Shown: in pieces, positions 6,423 through 13,900 of the stretch
Position numbering within the stretch: position 1 is the first letter of the stretch
Layout: each line of letters starts with the position of its first letter
NCBI GenBank assembly: GCA_003820635.1
Contig: RPOS01000066.1
Coordinates: 1 to 15,373, forward strand
Length of the DNA stretch: 15,373 bases
Reading direction: 5' to 3'
DNA from: Verrucomicrobiaceae bacterium
GTDB lineage: Bacteria; Verrucomicrobiota; Verrucomicrobiae; Verrucomicrobiales; Akkermansiaceae
Made by a program: the position numbers and the translations under genes
The notes under the pieces: model-generated
Seen by the model: only the letters and a program-made list of their open reading frames with translations
What the model was told of the DNA's origin: nothing
Databases searched by the model: none

Positions 6423-6436
6423 GGCGAATATTCGCC
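6423..6436. promoter_or_regulatory. 14-base perfect palindrome GGCGAATATTCGCC
   Basis: The palindrome sits 21 bases beyond the 3' end of tRNA-Phe and about 83 bases upstream of the aldo/keto reductase start. It is not followed by a T-tract on the minus strand, so it is a poor intrinsic terminator for the tRNA. An operator for the reductase gene is possible. By chance about one perfect 14-base palindrome is expected in a window this long. Confidence 0.3.
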
Positions 6437-6456
6437 TTAACCCTATGATTCTAAAG

Positions 6457-6532
6457 TGGTGGCTCGAGCCGGGATCGAACCAGCGACACGCGGATTTTCA
6501 ATCCGCTGCTCTACCAACTGAGCTATCGAGCC
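6457..6532 (-). tRNA. tRNA-Phe (anticodon GAA), CCA encoded
   Basis: The minus strand folds as a full cloverleaf: acceptor arms GGCTCGA and TCGAGCC pair seven of seven, the D arm is AGCTCAGTTGGTAGAGC, the anticodon stem CGGAT/ATCCG encloses loop TGAAA with anticodon GAA, and the T arm contains GGTTCGATCCC. Discriminator A (6460) is followed by an encoded CCA (6457-6459). Length without CCA is 73 bases. There are no odd bases in the conserved positions. Confidence 0.96.
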
Positions 6533-6562
6533 TAAGCACAGACGCCCTTGCGGGCGGGGCGG

Positions 6563-6592
6563 AAGTAAGAGTGGCGGGGCGGGTTTTGACAA
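6563..6592 (-). promoter_or_regulatory. Possible promoter of tRNA-Phe
   Basis: On the minus strand TTGTCA (6587-6592) and TTACTT (6563-6568) are separated by 18 bases, and the -10 box lies about 30 bases before the mature tRNA 5' end, leaving a short leader with the small hairpin CGCCC-TTGC-GGGCG (6543-6556). The -35 box matches five of six bases, the -10 box only weakly. The match is by eye. Confidence 0.35.
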
Positions 6593-6596
6593 CCGG

Positions 6597-6619
6597 AAAA
6601 TCGCCAGCCGGTGGATTTT
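6597..6619 (-). terminator. Possible weak terminator just after ftsK
   Basis: Three bases past the ftsK stop, AAAAT-CCA and TGG-(CG)-ATTTT pair around loop CCGGC, giving an A-rich then T-rich stem that ends in TTTT. The stem is short and bulged, so termination may be partial. It would separate ftsK transcription from the tRNA gene 65 bases further on. Confidence 0.35.
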
Positions 6620-6622
6620 TCG

Positions 6623-9184
6623 TCACTTGAGGAAGACCTCGCGTGGCTTGGCACCGTCGCCGGGGCCGACGATGCCGCGTTGTTCGAGGATATCGACCAT
6701 GCGGGCGGCGCGGGTGTAGCCGAGGCGCAGCCGGCGCTGGAGCAGGGATGTGCTGCATTTGCGCTCCTGGCGGGCGACCTCGATGCACTTGAGGATGAGT
6801 TCCTCGTCGGCTTCGGAAACTTCCTCCTCGTCGTCGTCATCGTTGCCGGAAAGCGAGGCGTGGATGTCGGTCTCGAACTTGGGTGAGCCCTGCTTGGCGC
6901 AGTGGTTGATGATGCGCTCGATTTCCGCATCGGTGACGAAGGCGCCTTGGGCGCGCTCGAGTTTGGCGGAGCCGGGCGGGAGGTAGAGCATGTCGCCCTT
7001 GCCGACGAGTTTTTCGGCGCCCTTGGTATCGAGGATGACGCGGGAGTCGAGTTGGGAGGAAACCTGGAAGGCGATGCGGCAGGGGATGTTGGCTTTGATG
7101 ATGCCGGTGACGACATCGGCGCGCGGCGTCTGGGTGGCGATGATGAGGTGGATGCCGGCGGCGCGGGCTTTCTGGGCGATGCGCGCGATGCACATTTCCA
7201 CGTCGGCCGGAGCGGTCTGCATCAGGTCGGCAAGCTCGTCGATGAGCACGACGATGTAGGGGAAGCGGTCGGGAATCCGGTCCGGGTCCGGCTCGAAGTC
7301 CTCATCGTCTTCATCGGCCTCGGGTGTGAGTTCGCCGGATTCGAGGGCGGCGGCGATGGATTCGATCTGCTCGTCGTCCACCTCATCGAGTGCCCACGGG
7401 GGGGGCTGGTGGCTGGCAGGGATGTCAGGATCAAGCGTGAGTTCGGGTTGTTCGAGGGCTTCGGCGGGATCTGGTGGATCTGAAAAATCGGACGGATCGG
7501 CTACTTCCGAGGGGGCCTCGGCGGGATTCTCCTTGCGCGGCCGGCTGTTGAAGCTGTCGAAGTTTCTAACACCTTCCTTGGCGAAGATGCGGTAGCGCTT
7601 TTCCATTTCGTTGACCACCCACTTGAGGGCGGCGACGGTTTTCTTGGGATCGGTGACGACCGGCACGACGAGGTGCGGCAGGCGGTTATACATCTGCATC
7701 TCGACCACCTTGGGATCGACCATGATGAAGCGCAGTTCGTCCGGGCCGAACTTGAAGAGCATGGAGGCGATGATCGAGTTGATGCAGACGGACTTGCCGG
7801 AACCGGTGGCGCCGGCGACGAGCAGGTGGGGCATGGCGGCGAGGTCGCCGATGACGGTCTTGCCATAGACGTCCTTGCCGAGGGCCAGCGGGATTTTTTT
7901 CTTGGCGGAGCGGAACTCGGGATCGTGGAGGAGTTCGTGGAGCGGGACGGCGATTTTCTGGGAGTTGGCGATTTCGATGCCGACGGTGTCCTTGCCGGGG
8001 ATGGGGGCGAGGATGTTGATGCGTTCGGCGCAGGTGGCGCGGGCGATGTCGGCCTCGAGTTGGGAAATGCGGGAAACGCGCAGGCCGGTGCTGGGATAGA
8101 TTTCGTAGCGGGTGATGGTGGGACCGCGGGTGATGTCTCCGGGTGTGACTTCGATGCCGAAGGCTTTGAGGGTCTCGATGATGACGCGCTGGGTGGAGAG
8201 CAGTTCGTCGCGGTTGGCCTCCGGCGCGTCTTCCTCTTCCTCGGCGTCCAGCAGATCGAAACCGGGCAGTTCGTAGTTCTCGAAACCGGTGACGGAGAGG
8301 AACTGGTGACCGGGCTTTTTGCGATCGAAAGGCTTGGCGCCGGAAACAAGCGGTTCGGCCAGGCGGCGTTGCGAGGCATCGATGATCTGGGGCGGGGGAT
8401 TGTCGCGCAGTGGCAGCAGCGCCTGGGGATCGGCTTCCTCTTCCTCGCGTGCGGCGGCGGCTTTGGCCGCCTCGCGGTCCCTGCGGCGTTCCTCGCGCTG
8501 GCGCTCGCGCTCGGCAATCAACTCCGCCTCGCGGGCGGCGGCCTTGCCAGCCTCGCTGCGGCTCTCGCGCCAGGCGGCGAATTTTTCCATGATCAGGCGG
8601 AAACACGCCTTGGTGAAGCGCAGTGGCTGCTGGCCGGTGAGCAGGATCATTGCCACCAGATAAGCGGCACCGGTCAGAAGAAGCGTGCCGGCGCGGCCGA
8701 CCAGATTCATCAGCACGAAACCGCCGACGCCGCTGCCGACCACTCCGCCGGGGCTGTTGAGATTGCAGCTTTTCGCCCAGTCCTTGAAAAAAAAGTCCGC
8801 CGCGTGGAGCCATGCGGCACCCGCGAGCAGCAGGATGCAAAAGCCGACCACCGTGCGTGGCCAGATGCGGCCGTCGAAGGCCAGTTTCACCACGCCAAAC
8901 CAGATGAAGCCAACCGGCAGCAGGCATGCGGCGGCACCGAAAAGCAGGACTTGCAGGAAGCCGAGAATCCCGCCCAGCGGGCCTATCAGATTGTCGCCGG
9001 TGGCACCGGATTTGCCGGCGAATGCTTCCAGAATCCCCCAGCGTGGCAGGTCCGCCGGGCTGTATTTCACCAGCGAGAGCAGCAGCAACAAGCCGGCTGT
9101 GATCCATAGGATGCCGGTGATCTCGTTGCTCCATCGCGACGGTTGCTCCACCTCGCCGCGCTTCTTGTTGTCCCTGCCTGCCAT
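6623..9184 (-). CDS. ftsK: FtsK/SpoIIIE-family DNA translocase
   Basis: An 853-residue septal DNA pump that moves chromosome ends through the division site. Membrane segments lie at about 22-40, 65-100, 108-130 and 150-183. An Arg/Glu/Ala-rich probable coiled linker follows (200-255). The motor has Walker A GATGSGKS (458-465), FIMVDPKVVEM (486-496), Walker B VVLIDELADL (645-654), ATQTPRADVVTGIIKANI (683-700) and the DSRVILDTKGAEKLVGKGDML segment. The winged-helix gamma domain that reads polar DNA sequences is intact (about 790-853, SLLQRRLRLGYTRAARMVDILE). Unusual is an acidic, Pro-rich insertion of about 90 residues between 548 and 640 inside the motor, where E. coli has a much shorter loop. 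AGG seven bases before the ATG supports the start. bioB lies 99 bases upstream on the same strand. Confidence 0.96.
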   Translation of the reverse strand: MAGRDNKKRGEVEQPSRWSNEITGILWITAGLLLLLSLVKYSPADLPRWGILEAFAGKSGATGDNLIGPLGGILGFLQVLLFGAAACLLPVGFIWFGVVKLAFDGRIWPRTVVGFCILLLAGAAWLHAADFFFKDWAKSCNLNSPGGVVGSGVGGFVLMNLVGRAGTLLLTGAAYLVAMILLTGQQPLRFTKACFRLIMEKFAAWRESRSEAGKAAAREAELIAERERQREERRRDREAAKAAAAREEEEADPQALLPLRDNPPPQIIDASQRRLAEPLVSGAKPFDRKKPGHQFLSVTGFENYELPGFDLLDAEEEEDAPEANRDELLSTQRVIIETLKAFGIEVTPGDITRGPTITRYEIYPSTGLRVSRISQLEADIARATCAERINILAPIPGKDTVGIEIANSQKIAVPLHELLHDPEFRSAKKKIPLALGKDVYGKTVIGDLAAMPHLLVAGATGSGKSVCINSIIASMLFKFGPDELRFIMVDPKVVEMQMYNRLPHLVVPVVTDPKKTVAALKWVVNEMEKRYRIFAKEGVRNFDSFNSRPRKENPAEAPSEVADPSDFSDPPDPAEALEQPELTLDPDIPASHQPPPWALDEVDDEQIESIAAALESGELTPEADEDDEDFEPDPDRIPDRFPYIVVLIDELADLMQTAPADVEMCIARIAQKARAAGIHLIIATQTPRADVVTGIIKANIPCRIAFQVSSQLDSRVILDTKGAEKLVGKGDMLYLPPGSAKLERAQGAFVTDAEIERIINHCAKQGSPKFETDIHASLSGNDDDDEEEVSEADEELILKCIEVARQERKCSTSLLQRRLRLGYTRAARMVDILEQRGIVGPGDGAKPREVFLK

Positions 9185-9283
9185 AGCTTTGCCTGCGGCC
9201 AGAGCATCCTCCGACTCCCGCCCGGGAGCAAGATTGTTTTCATGGGCGGAAAATCAGGATTTCCGAAGGATGCGGGCGGAGGC

Positions 9284-10330
9284 TCAGCAACAGCCGGCAG
9301 GTGCGCAGCAAGCTGCTGGCTCGCCATGATGGTGGCCATCTGGCGAGGGGTTGGCGGGCGAGAAGGGATCGAACTCCGGGGCTTCGAGCGAGGGATTGGG
9401 CTGGAGCGTTTCGAGGCCGAGCTTGGCGAGCAGGGCGAGGTCTTTTTCCGCCTCCGGGTTGTCGGCGGTGAGGAGTTTCTCGCCGTAGAAAATGGAGTTG
9501 GCTCCGGCGAAGAAACAAAGCGCCTGGACTTCATCCGAAAGGCGGGTGCGGCCGGCTGACAGGCGGACCTTGGCACCGGGCACGGCGATGCGGGCGCAGG
9601 CGATCATGCGGACGAGGTCGAAGGGATCGACCTGCGGGTTTTCCGCCAGCGGGGTGCCGGGCATGGGCATGAGCGAGTTGATCGGCACGCTTTCCGGCTG
9701 CGGGTTGAAGTTGGAAATCACTTCCAGCAGGCGGAGGCGGTCGGTGATGGTTTCGCTGAGGCCGAGGATGCCACCACAGCAGACGGAGATGCCGGCGTCC
9801 TGGATGTTGCGGATGGTGCGCAGGCGGTCCTCGTAGGTGTGGGAGGTGACGATGTTCGGGTAGTGCTCCGGCGAGGTGTCGAGGTTGTGGTTGTAGGCGG
9901 TGACGCCGGCGTCGCGGAGTTGTTCGGCTTCGGCCGGGCCGAGCTCGCCGAGGGTGACGCAGACTTCCATGTTGAGCGAGGCTACGTCGCGGACGATGTC
10001 GAGCACCTGCTCGAATTTCGGCGTGCCGCCGCGCACTCCCTTCCATGCGGCGCCCATGCAGAAGCGGGTGGAGCCGCTCTCCTTGGCGGCGCGGGCGTGT
10101 TTCATGACTTCCTCACGCTCGAGCAGGACGTGGCTTTCGAGCTCGGTCTTGTAGCGGGCGGACTGGGCGCAATACGCGCAATCCTCGGAGCAGCCGCCGG
10201 TTTTGATGGAGAGCAGCGTGCAGAGCTGGATTTTGCCTTCGGGCCAGAATTTCTCATGCACCTCGCGGGCGCGCTTGAGGAGATCGAAAAACGGCAGGGA
10301 GTGGAGTTCTTGAAGTTCGGCGAGGGTCAT
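9284..10330 (-). CDS. bioB: Biotin synthase with Cys/His-rich C-terminal tail
   Basis: A 348-residue radical-SAM enzyme that inserts sulfur into dethiobiotin, the last step of biotin synthesis. The radical-SAM cluster motif is GGCSEDCAYCAQS with Cys47, Cys51 and Cys54; FCMGAAW, YNHNLDTSPEHYPNIV and VRLSAGR (the Arg that ligates the second Fe-S cluster in the family) are present. The core matches BioB throughout. The C terminus carries an extra tail, GHHHGEPAACCAPAGCC (332-348), with three His and four Cys, not needed for the known reaction. No other biotin genes are in the window. The ATG at 10328-10330 is the natural start, although no ribosome site precedes it; the leader has a small hairpin CCGGG-AAG-CCCGG (10365-10377). 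The pseudopilin terminator separates it from the gene upstream, so it needs its own promoter. Confidence 0.96.
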   Translation of the reverse strand: MTLAELQELHSLPFFDLLKRAREVHEKFWPEGKIQLCTLLSIKTGGCSEDCAYCAQSARYKTELESHVLLEREEVMKHARAAKESGSTRFCMGAAWKGVRGGTPKFEQVLDIVRDVASLNMEVCVTLGELGPAEAEQLRDAGVTAYNHNLDTSPEHYPNIVTSHTYEDRLRTIRNIQDAGISVCCGGILGLSETITDRLRLLEVISNFNPQPESVPINSLMPMPGTPLAENPQVDPFDLVRMIACARIAVPGAKVRLSAGRTRLSDEVQALCFFAGANSIFYGEKLLTADNPEAEKDLALLAKLGLETLQPNPSLEAPEFDPFSPANPSPDGHHHGEPAACCAPAGCC

Positions 10331-10426
10331 GGGCGGATGCGTGGTGAGACGGGCCGACGGGTTACCGGGAAGCCCGGCGGATGGAAAGCAGATAGTGGAA
10401 TGCGGGCAGCGAAAAGCAGTGGGCGG

Positions 10427-10457
10427 AAAAAAACCGGGAGGCCGTTGGGCCTCCCGG
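10427..10457 (-). terminator. Strong intrinsic terminator of the pseudopilin gene
   Basis: CCGGGAGGCC (10434-10443) and GGCCTCCCGG (10448-10457) form a perfect ten-pair stem with loop CAAC on the minus strand, followed immediately by seven T (A7 at 10427-10433 on plus). It lies 30 bases after the stop of the pseudopilin gene, in the right direction. This is the clearest terminator in the window. Confidence 0.9.
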
Positions 10458-10487
10458 AGTGGAATTCAAATGCGGGTCAAACCGGGC

Positions 10488-11192
10488 TTATTGCTTGGCC
10501 TGCGGATTGACGATTTGGGGAGTGGCATCGGTGCCCCAGACGGTATCGTCGCCGGTTTGCAGCAGGTTCTTGCCGCCACCGAGTTGAGCCAACTTCGATT
10601 GTCTGAGGATCGGGATCGACTGCACGCTGTTGTCGATGCGCAGCACCACGGCCTTGGCATCATAGAGTTCGAGGTCAAACTGGCCGGTCTGGAATGGGAA
10701 GGCCAGCGGAGCGACGACGATCGGGCGGGCCGGGTTGCCGGCGGTGCTGAAACCGAGGTTGCTGTTCATGATGTAGCCGAAGCCGACTTCGCCAGGTGCC
10801 AGCGCGTTTTCGCTGGTGTTGAACACGTTGTCGGGCTTTTTCGAAAACGCGGTCTTGGCGTAGAACATGGCTTCCGAACTCGAGATTTCCGCAGCAATGA
10901 GCTGGCGGAAATAATCATTGGCGGTAGTGCCGCCAAGGGTCAATTGGCTACCGGTGTTTTCCGTGACTTGAGTCGCGGTGGTGCTGTCCGGGAAGCTGCC
11001 ATAAGCAGTCTCGAACTCGAACATTGCCAAGCCGATCTGGCGGGCGTTGTTCACGGCTTCGGTTTGGTCGGCCTTCTTGCGTTGGCGGATCACCATGGGA
11101 GCGGTGAGGCCGGCAAGCGCCGCGATGATGACGATGACGACGAGAAGTTCCACCAAGGTGAAACCACTGCGCATTCTTTGGTTCATTTTCAT
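10488..11192 (-). CDS. Type IV pilin-like / general secretion pseudopilin
   Basis: A 234-residue prepilin. The short basic leader MKMNQRMRSG is followed by FTLVELLVVIVIIAALAGLT: prepilin peptidase would cut after Gly10, and Glu15 is the conserved Glu5 of the mature protein that guides assembly. The hydrophobic helix (about 11-33) is followed by RQRKKADQTEAVNNARQIGLAMFEFETAYGSFPD, typical of pseudopilins. The remaining 150 residues are a soluble domain rich in Thr, Ala and Asn that I cannot assign. Such stand-alone prepilin-like genes are abundant in Verrucomicrobiota and Planctomycetota; no pilus or secretion assembly gene lies nearby. A perfect terminator follows, so it is a single-gene unit, possibly strongly expressed. 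No ribosome site is visible before the ATG; ATG codons at 1 and 3 are both possible starts. Confidence 0.92.
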   Translation of the reverse strand: MKMNQRMRSGFTLVELLVVIVIIAALAGLTAPMVIRQRKKADQTEAVNNARQIGLAMFEFETAYGSFPDSTTATQVTENTGSQLTLGGTTANDYFRQLIAAEISSSEAMFYAKTAFSKKPDNVFNTSENALAPGEVGFGYIMNSNLGFSTAGNPARPIVVAPLAFPFQTGQFDLELYDAKAVVLRIDNSVQSIPILRQSKLAQLGGGKNLLQTGDDTVWGTDATPQIVNPQAKQ

Positions 11193-11316
11193 ATGTTTGG
11201 TATGTATCGTTTTTTATGAATGGGGCCGGAGCCCCGGTTTAGTATGATCGCCGTGGCGAAAAACCGCTGCGATCAGTGGAAAACTACCTCCGCAGGTGCG
11301 AGGGGCAAGGAGGAAA
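11193..11316. other. Intergenic region between the TonB receptor and pseudopilin genes
   Basis: This 124-base gap should hold the pseudopilin promoter and the end of the receptor transcript. Two small inverted repeats are visible: GATCGC/GCGATC (11246-11251 and 11269-11274) and GGGGC-CGGA-GCCCC (11222-11235). Neither is followed by a T-tract on the minus strand. I found no convincing -35/-10 pair; the stretch CATAAAAAACGATACAT just before the pilin ATG is AT-rich and the likeliest place for the start of transcription. Confidence 0.4.
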
Positions 11317-13416
11317 TCACCATGTCATTTTCACCGCGAAAATTCCGGCCAGTCCGGGCTCGTTCTGGCCGGAGCCATGGATGCGGTAATCCTCGTCGGT
11401 GATGTTCTCGATGCCGCAGGTGAGATCGAGGTGTTCGTTGACCTGCCACCCGGCGCGCAGCGAGGCGACGAGGTAGCCGGGGGTGCCGTGGGTGGGGATG
11501 CGCTGGTTGTCCGCAGCCTGGTCCTCTGCGGTGATGCGGTCCTCGGTGGCGGCGCCCAGCAGGCGGGTTTCGATCCAGAATTTCTCGGCGGGATCGGTCC
11601 AGCGCAGGGCGACGGACCCGGTGAGCGGCAGTTGACGGGACATCGGCTTGTCCTCAGGCGGTCCGCCAAGGTAGGCGGGGCTTGCGAGGCGGCCATCCTG
11701 CCATGCGGCAAAGCCGGAAAGTGTCCACTGCGGGTGGAAACGCCACGCGCCTTCCAACTCGACGCCGTAGATGTAAGCATCCGCCGCATTGGTGGTGACC
11801 GTGGTTCTGCTGCCCGGGGCGGCGGGCACGCCGGTGATGAGATCGCTCACATCAGTGTAGAAAACCGAGCAGGCGAGCGAGGTGTTTTCCGTGGCCTGGC
11901 GGACGCCGAGTTCGTAAGTGAGGAAGTTCTCGGGCTGGACCTCCGTGGAGCCCAGTGAGTCGTTGCCGGCGCGTGATGTCATGTTTCCCGTGAGGTCATC
12001 GAGGTTCGGCGCGCGGAACGCTTGGGAAATTCCGCCGAACAGGCTCCATTGCGGATTGATCCGGTAGAGGCCGCGCAGCGAGCCGACGACTGCGTCCCAA
12101 TCTTCCGACTGGCTTTCTTGCAGGGCACCGGCGGAATTGTAAAAACGCCCGAGTGATGCCCCGGCATGAGTGTAGCGGGCACCGGTGGTGATTTCCAGGG
12201 CATCGCCGGGTTTCCAGACGTATTGAGCGAAGGTGCCGAAGATGTCGTATTCGGAATCATCCGCCACGGGCAGGTTTTCGCGTTTGATACCTACAGTTTT
12301 TTTGCGGTAGCCGGACGAGTCCACATCGTCATGATAGAAATCAAAACCGTAAACCAAGGTGCCCGGACCGGCGGCGGATTCCAGAACGAGATCCAAGCCG
12401 AGGGTTTCCACCTCGATGTTGGATGCACGCAGGCTGTCCTCGGCGGGCGTGCGGTTCTGAAACTCGGAGTCGGCCGTGCTCTGCCAGGAAAGCGTGGCGT
12501 TCCAGCGGTCGATGAACGCGCCGGCTTGCGGGTTTTCACCGGCGTAGCGGAGGTAAGTCAGCGAGCGTTCCTGATCGTAGGTGTTTTCCGACCAAGTCCC
12601 GGGAGCGGCGACGTGGTCATCATGCCGCCAACCGGGGTTTGCCAACGTGCGGTGCCAGCGGGAAATCGCGTCCTGATTGAGGGATTGGTGGGCCAGAGTG
12701 AGGGTGGAATCCGCCGTGAGCGCCCAGTCCGCGCGGAAATCGAGGGCTTCTTCCGGGTAGCCGGTGCCATCCATCCGGCCGACCGCTGAATCCTCAATGT
12801 CGCCGAAGTCCTTGGCGGAAAGGCCGAGCCACAGGCCGAACTTGCCGCCGACTCCGGTTTCGCTTTCCAAGCGGCCGATGTGGCTGCCTTGGCCGTTGGC
12901 ACGGAATTCATAAGATGCCGAGCCTCCGAGATAAGTCTGCCCGTCCGCTCTCGCGCGGAAGTCCGAGGACTTGGTGAACGCGTTGAGCGTGCCGCCCGCC
13001 GCGTCCGATCCGTAGAGCACCGAGCCCTGGCTTTTGATCAACTCCAGGTGGTCGATGGCCAGCGCGTCCACCGTGTTCCAATACTGCACCGGTCCGCTGC
13101 GCAGGGTGGAATTGTTGAGGCGCACGCCATCGACTAACAGAAGATTCTGCCGCCCGGTGAAGCCGCGGATGAAAGGCGAGCCGTGGCCGTGCGCGGTTTT
13201 CTGCACCATGACGCCGGGCGTGTATTGCAGCGCCTCGGGCAAGGTGCGGCGGGTGTTTTGCCGGATGAAATCCGCATCGAGGTAGGCGGTGGAATAGGCG
13301 GCGGAACTTTCCGTTCGCTCCGAGCGGGAGGCGGTGACAAAGATCGGATCGAGAAAGTCCTGTCCGGAGGCAATGGATGCGGCAACAAGTGTGAACAGAA
13401 TCGGTTTGGGCAACAT
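11317..13416 (-). CDS. TonB-dependent outer-membrane receptor
   Basis: A 699-residue outer-membrane barrel that imports a scarce ligand using energy from TonB. It has a signal peptide (MLPKPILFTLVAASIASGQ), a TonB-box-like DPIFVTASR (23-31), a plug domain (about 50-155, with TPGVMVQKTAHGHGSPFIRGFTG, LLLVDGVRLNN and GSVLYGSDAAGGTLNAFTK) and a long beta-barrel. The C terminus INITDEDYRIHGSGQNEPG-like end (GIENITDEDYRIHGSG) followed by a final strand ending in Trp fits TonB receptors of the BtuB/colicin/haem group, where the last residue is usually Phe or Trp. The ligand (siderophore, haem, cobalamin, sugar) cannot be told. It begins 12 bases after a small lipoprotein gene, which itself follows a protease-fold lipoprotein gene, so the three are probably one operon. 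No Fur-type box is evident in front of this gene. Confidence 0.93.
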   Translation of the reverse strand: MLPKPILFTLVAASIASGQDFLDPIFVTASRSERTESSAAYSTAYLDADFIRQNTRRTLPEALQYTPGVMVQKTAHGHGSPFIRGFTGRQNLLLVDGVRLNNSTLRSGPVQYWNTVDALAIDHLELIKSQGSVLYGSDAAGGTLNAFTKSSDFRARADGQTYLGGSASYEFRANGQGSHIGRLESETGVGGKFGLWLGLSAKDFGDIEDSAVGRMDGTGYPEEALDFRADWALTADSTLTLAHQSLNQDAISRWHRTLANPGWRHDDHVAAPGTWSENTYDQERSLTYLRYAGENPQAGAFIDRWNATLSWQSTADSEFQNRTPAEDSLRASNIEVETLGLDLVLESAAGPGTLVYGFDFYHDDVDSSGYRKKTVGIKRENLPVADDSEYDIFGTFAQYVWKPGDALEITTGARYTHAGASLGRFYNSAGALQESQSEDWDAVVGSLRGLYRINPQWSLFGGISQAFRAPNLDDLTGNMTSRAGNDSLGSTEVQPENFLTYELGVRQATENTSLACSVFYTDVSDLITGVPAAPGSRTTVTTNAADAYIYGVELEGAWRFHPQWTLSGFAAWQDGRLASPAYLGGPPEDKPMSRQLPLTGSVALRWTDPAEKFWIETRLLGAATEDRITAEDQAADNQRIPTHGTPGYLVASLRAGWQVNEHLDLTCGIENITDEDYRIHGSGQNEPGLAGIFAVKMTW

Positions 13417-13428
13417 GCGTGCTTTCTT

Positions 13429-13896
13429 TTAGCGGTCATCATCCAGTCCGCGGTGCAGACTGCGCGAAGTCTCCTTTTTCCGGAGATCCTCCAATGTGCG
13501 CTTCTCGGAGTCCGTAATCGGATAAGGCCCGGCAAACTCCAGCCGTTGCCGCTGGCCCGGGCGGGTCCGGGCCGCGAAGGCCTGGCGGGCCGTGGGATAA
13601 TACAGGATGAAATAGTGCTGACGGTCATTGCTGGTCTCGGCCAGGAAATCCGGCATGCCGCGCTTGGCCATGAACAAATCCAGATCCGGATAGTCACGCA
13701 TCAACGCAGTGAGCCGGTAGTGACCGAAGGTCTCGGGCTCGGCCGCCACCAGCATGATTTGATTGTGGGCCATCGAGGCGGCGCTGCCCGGCAGGCCGGA
13801 TGCTTCGAATCTCGCGCAGGATGACGCCAGCAGGACCAGAGCCGCGGCGGCGGCACTGCCTGTGATGCGGGTCCATGCAGTGTGGATGCGGATCAT
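13429..13896 (-). CDS. Small lipoprotein of unknown function, TonB receptor neighbour
   Basis: A 155-residue protein. The N terminus has a basic start, a hydrophobic Ala/Leu stretch and the lipobox LASSC (Cys27), so it should be lipidated. The mature part has QIMLVAAEPETFGHYRLTALMRDYPDLDLFMAKRGMPDFLAETSNDRQHYFILYYPTAR-like content with a short alternation of strands and helices, and ends in a Lys/Arg/Asp-rich tail. I do not recognise a family. It begins four bases after the stop of the protease-fold lipoprotein gene, and the receptor gene begins 12 bases after its own stop, so it may act with the receptor at the outer membrane; that is inference from position only. The start codon lies within an inverted repeat (13871-13900), suggesting coupled translation. 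Confidence 0.75.
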   Translation of the reverse strand: MIRIHTAWTRITGSAAAAALVLLASSCARFEASGLPGSAASMAHNQIMLVAAEPETFGHYRLTALMRDYPDLDLFMAKRGMPDFLAETSNDRQHYFILYYPTARQAFAARTRPGQRQRLEFAGPYPITDSEKRTLEDLRKKETSRSLHRGLDDDR

Positions 13897-13900
13897 GGAC
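13871..13900 (-). promoter_or_regulatory. Inverted repeat enclosing the start codon of the small lipoprotein gene
   Basis: GTCCATG (13894-13900 on minus) and CATGGAC (13871-13877) pair over seven bases with a 16-base loop. The ATG (13894-13896) is in the left arm and the arm begins directly after the stop codon of the preceding gene (13901-13903), so a ribosome finishing that gene would open the stem. This geometry fits translational coupling, but the CATG core is self-complementary and makes chance pairing easier. Confidence 0.35.

Noticed and set aside
6445..6630. Short ORF reading WLEPGSNQRHADFQSAALPTELSSL
   Set aside because: This is the well-known false translation of a tRNA gene; the sequence is tRNA-Phe.
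7673..9109. 478-codon open frame on plus
   Set aside because: It lies wholly opposite ftsK, whose frame shows clear motifs. It is very rich in Gly, Asp, Glu and Ala, as expected of a complement of GC-rich codons, and has no domain I recognise.
9067..9249. Possible leader peptide MKTILLPGGSRR upstream of ftsK
   Set aside because: The frame runs on within ftsK in another phase into low-complexity Ser/Arg/Cys sequence; no ribosome site and no attenuator.
9839..10510. 223-codon open frame on plus
   Set aside because: Antisense to bioB, which has all its catalytic motifs.
10329..11219. 296-codon open frame on plus
   Set aside because: Mostly antisense to the pseudopilin gene and running through its terminator.
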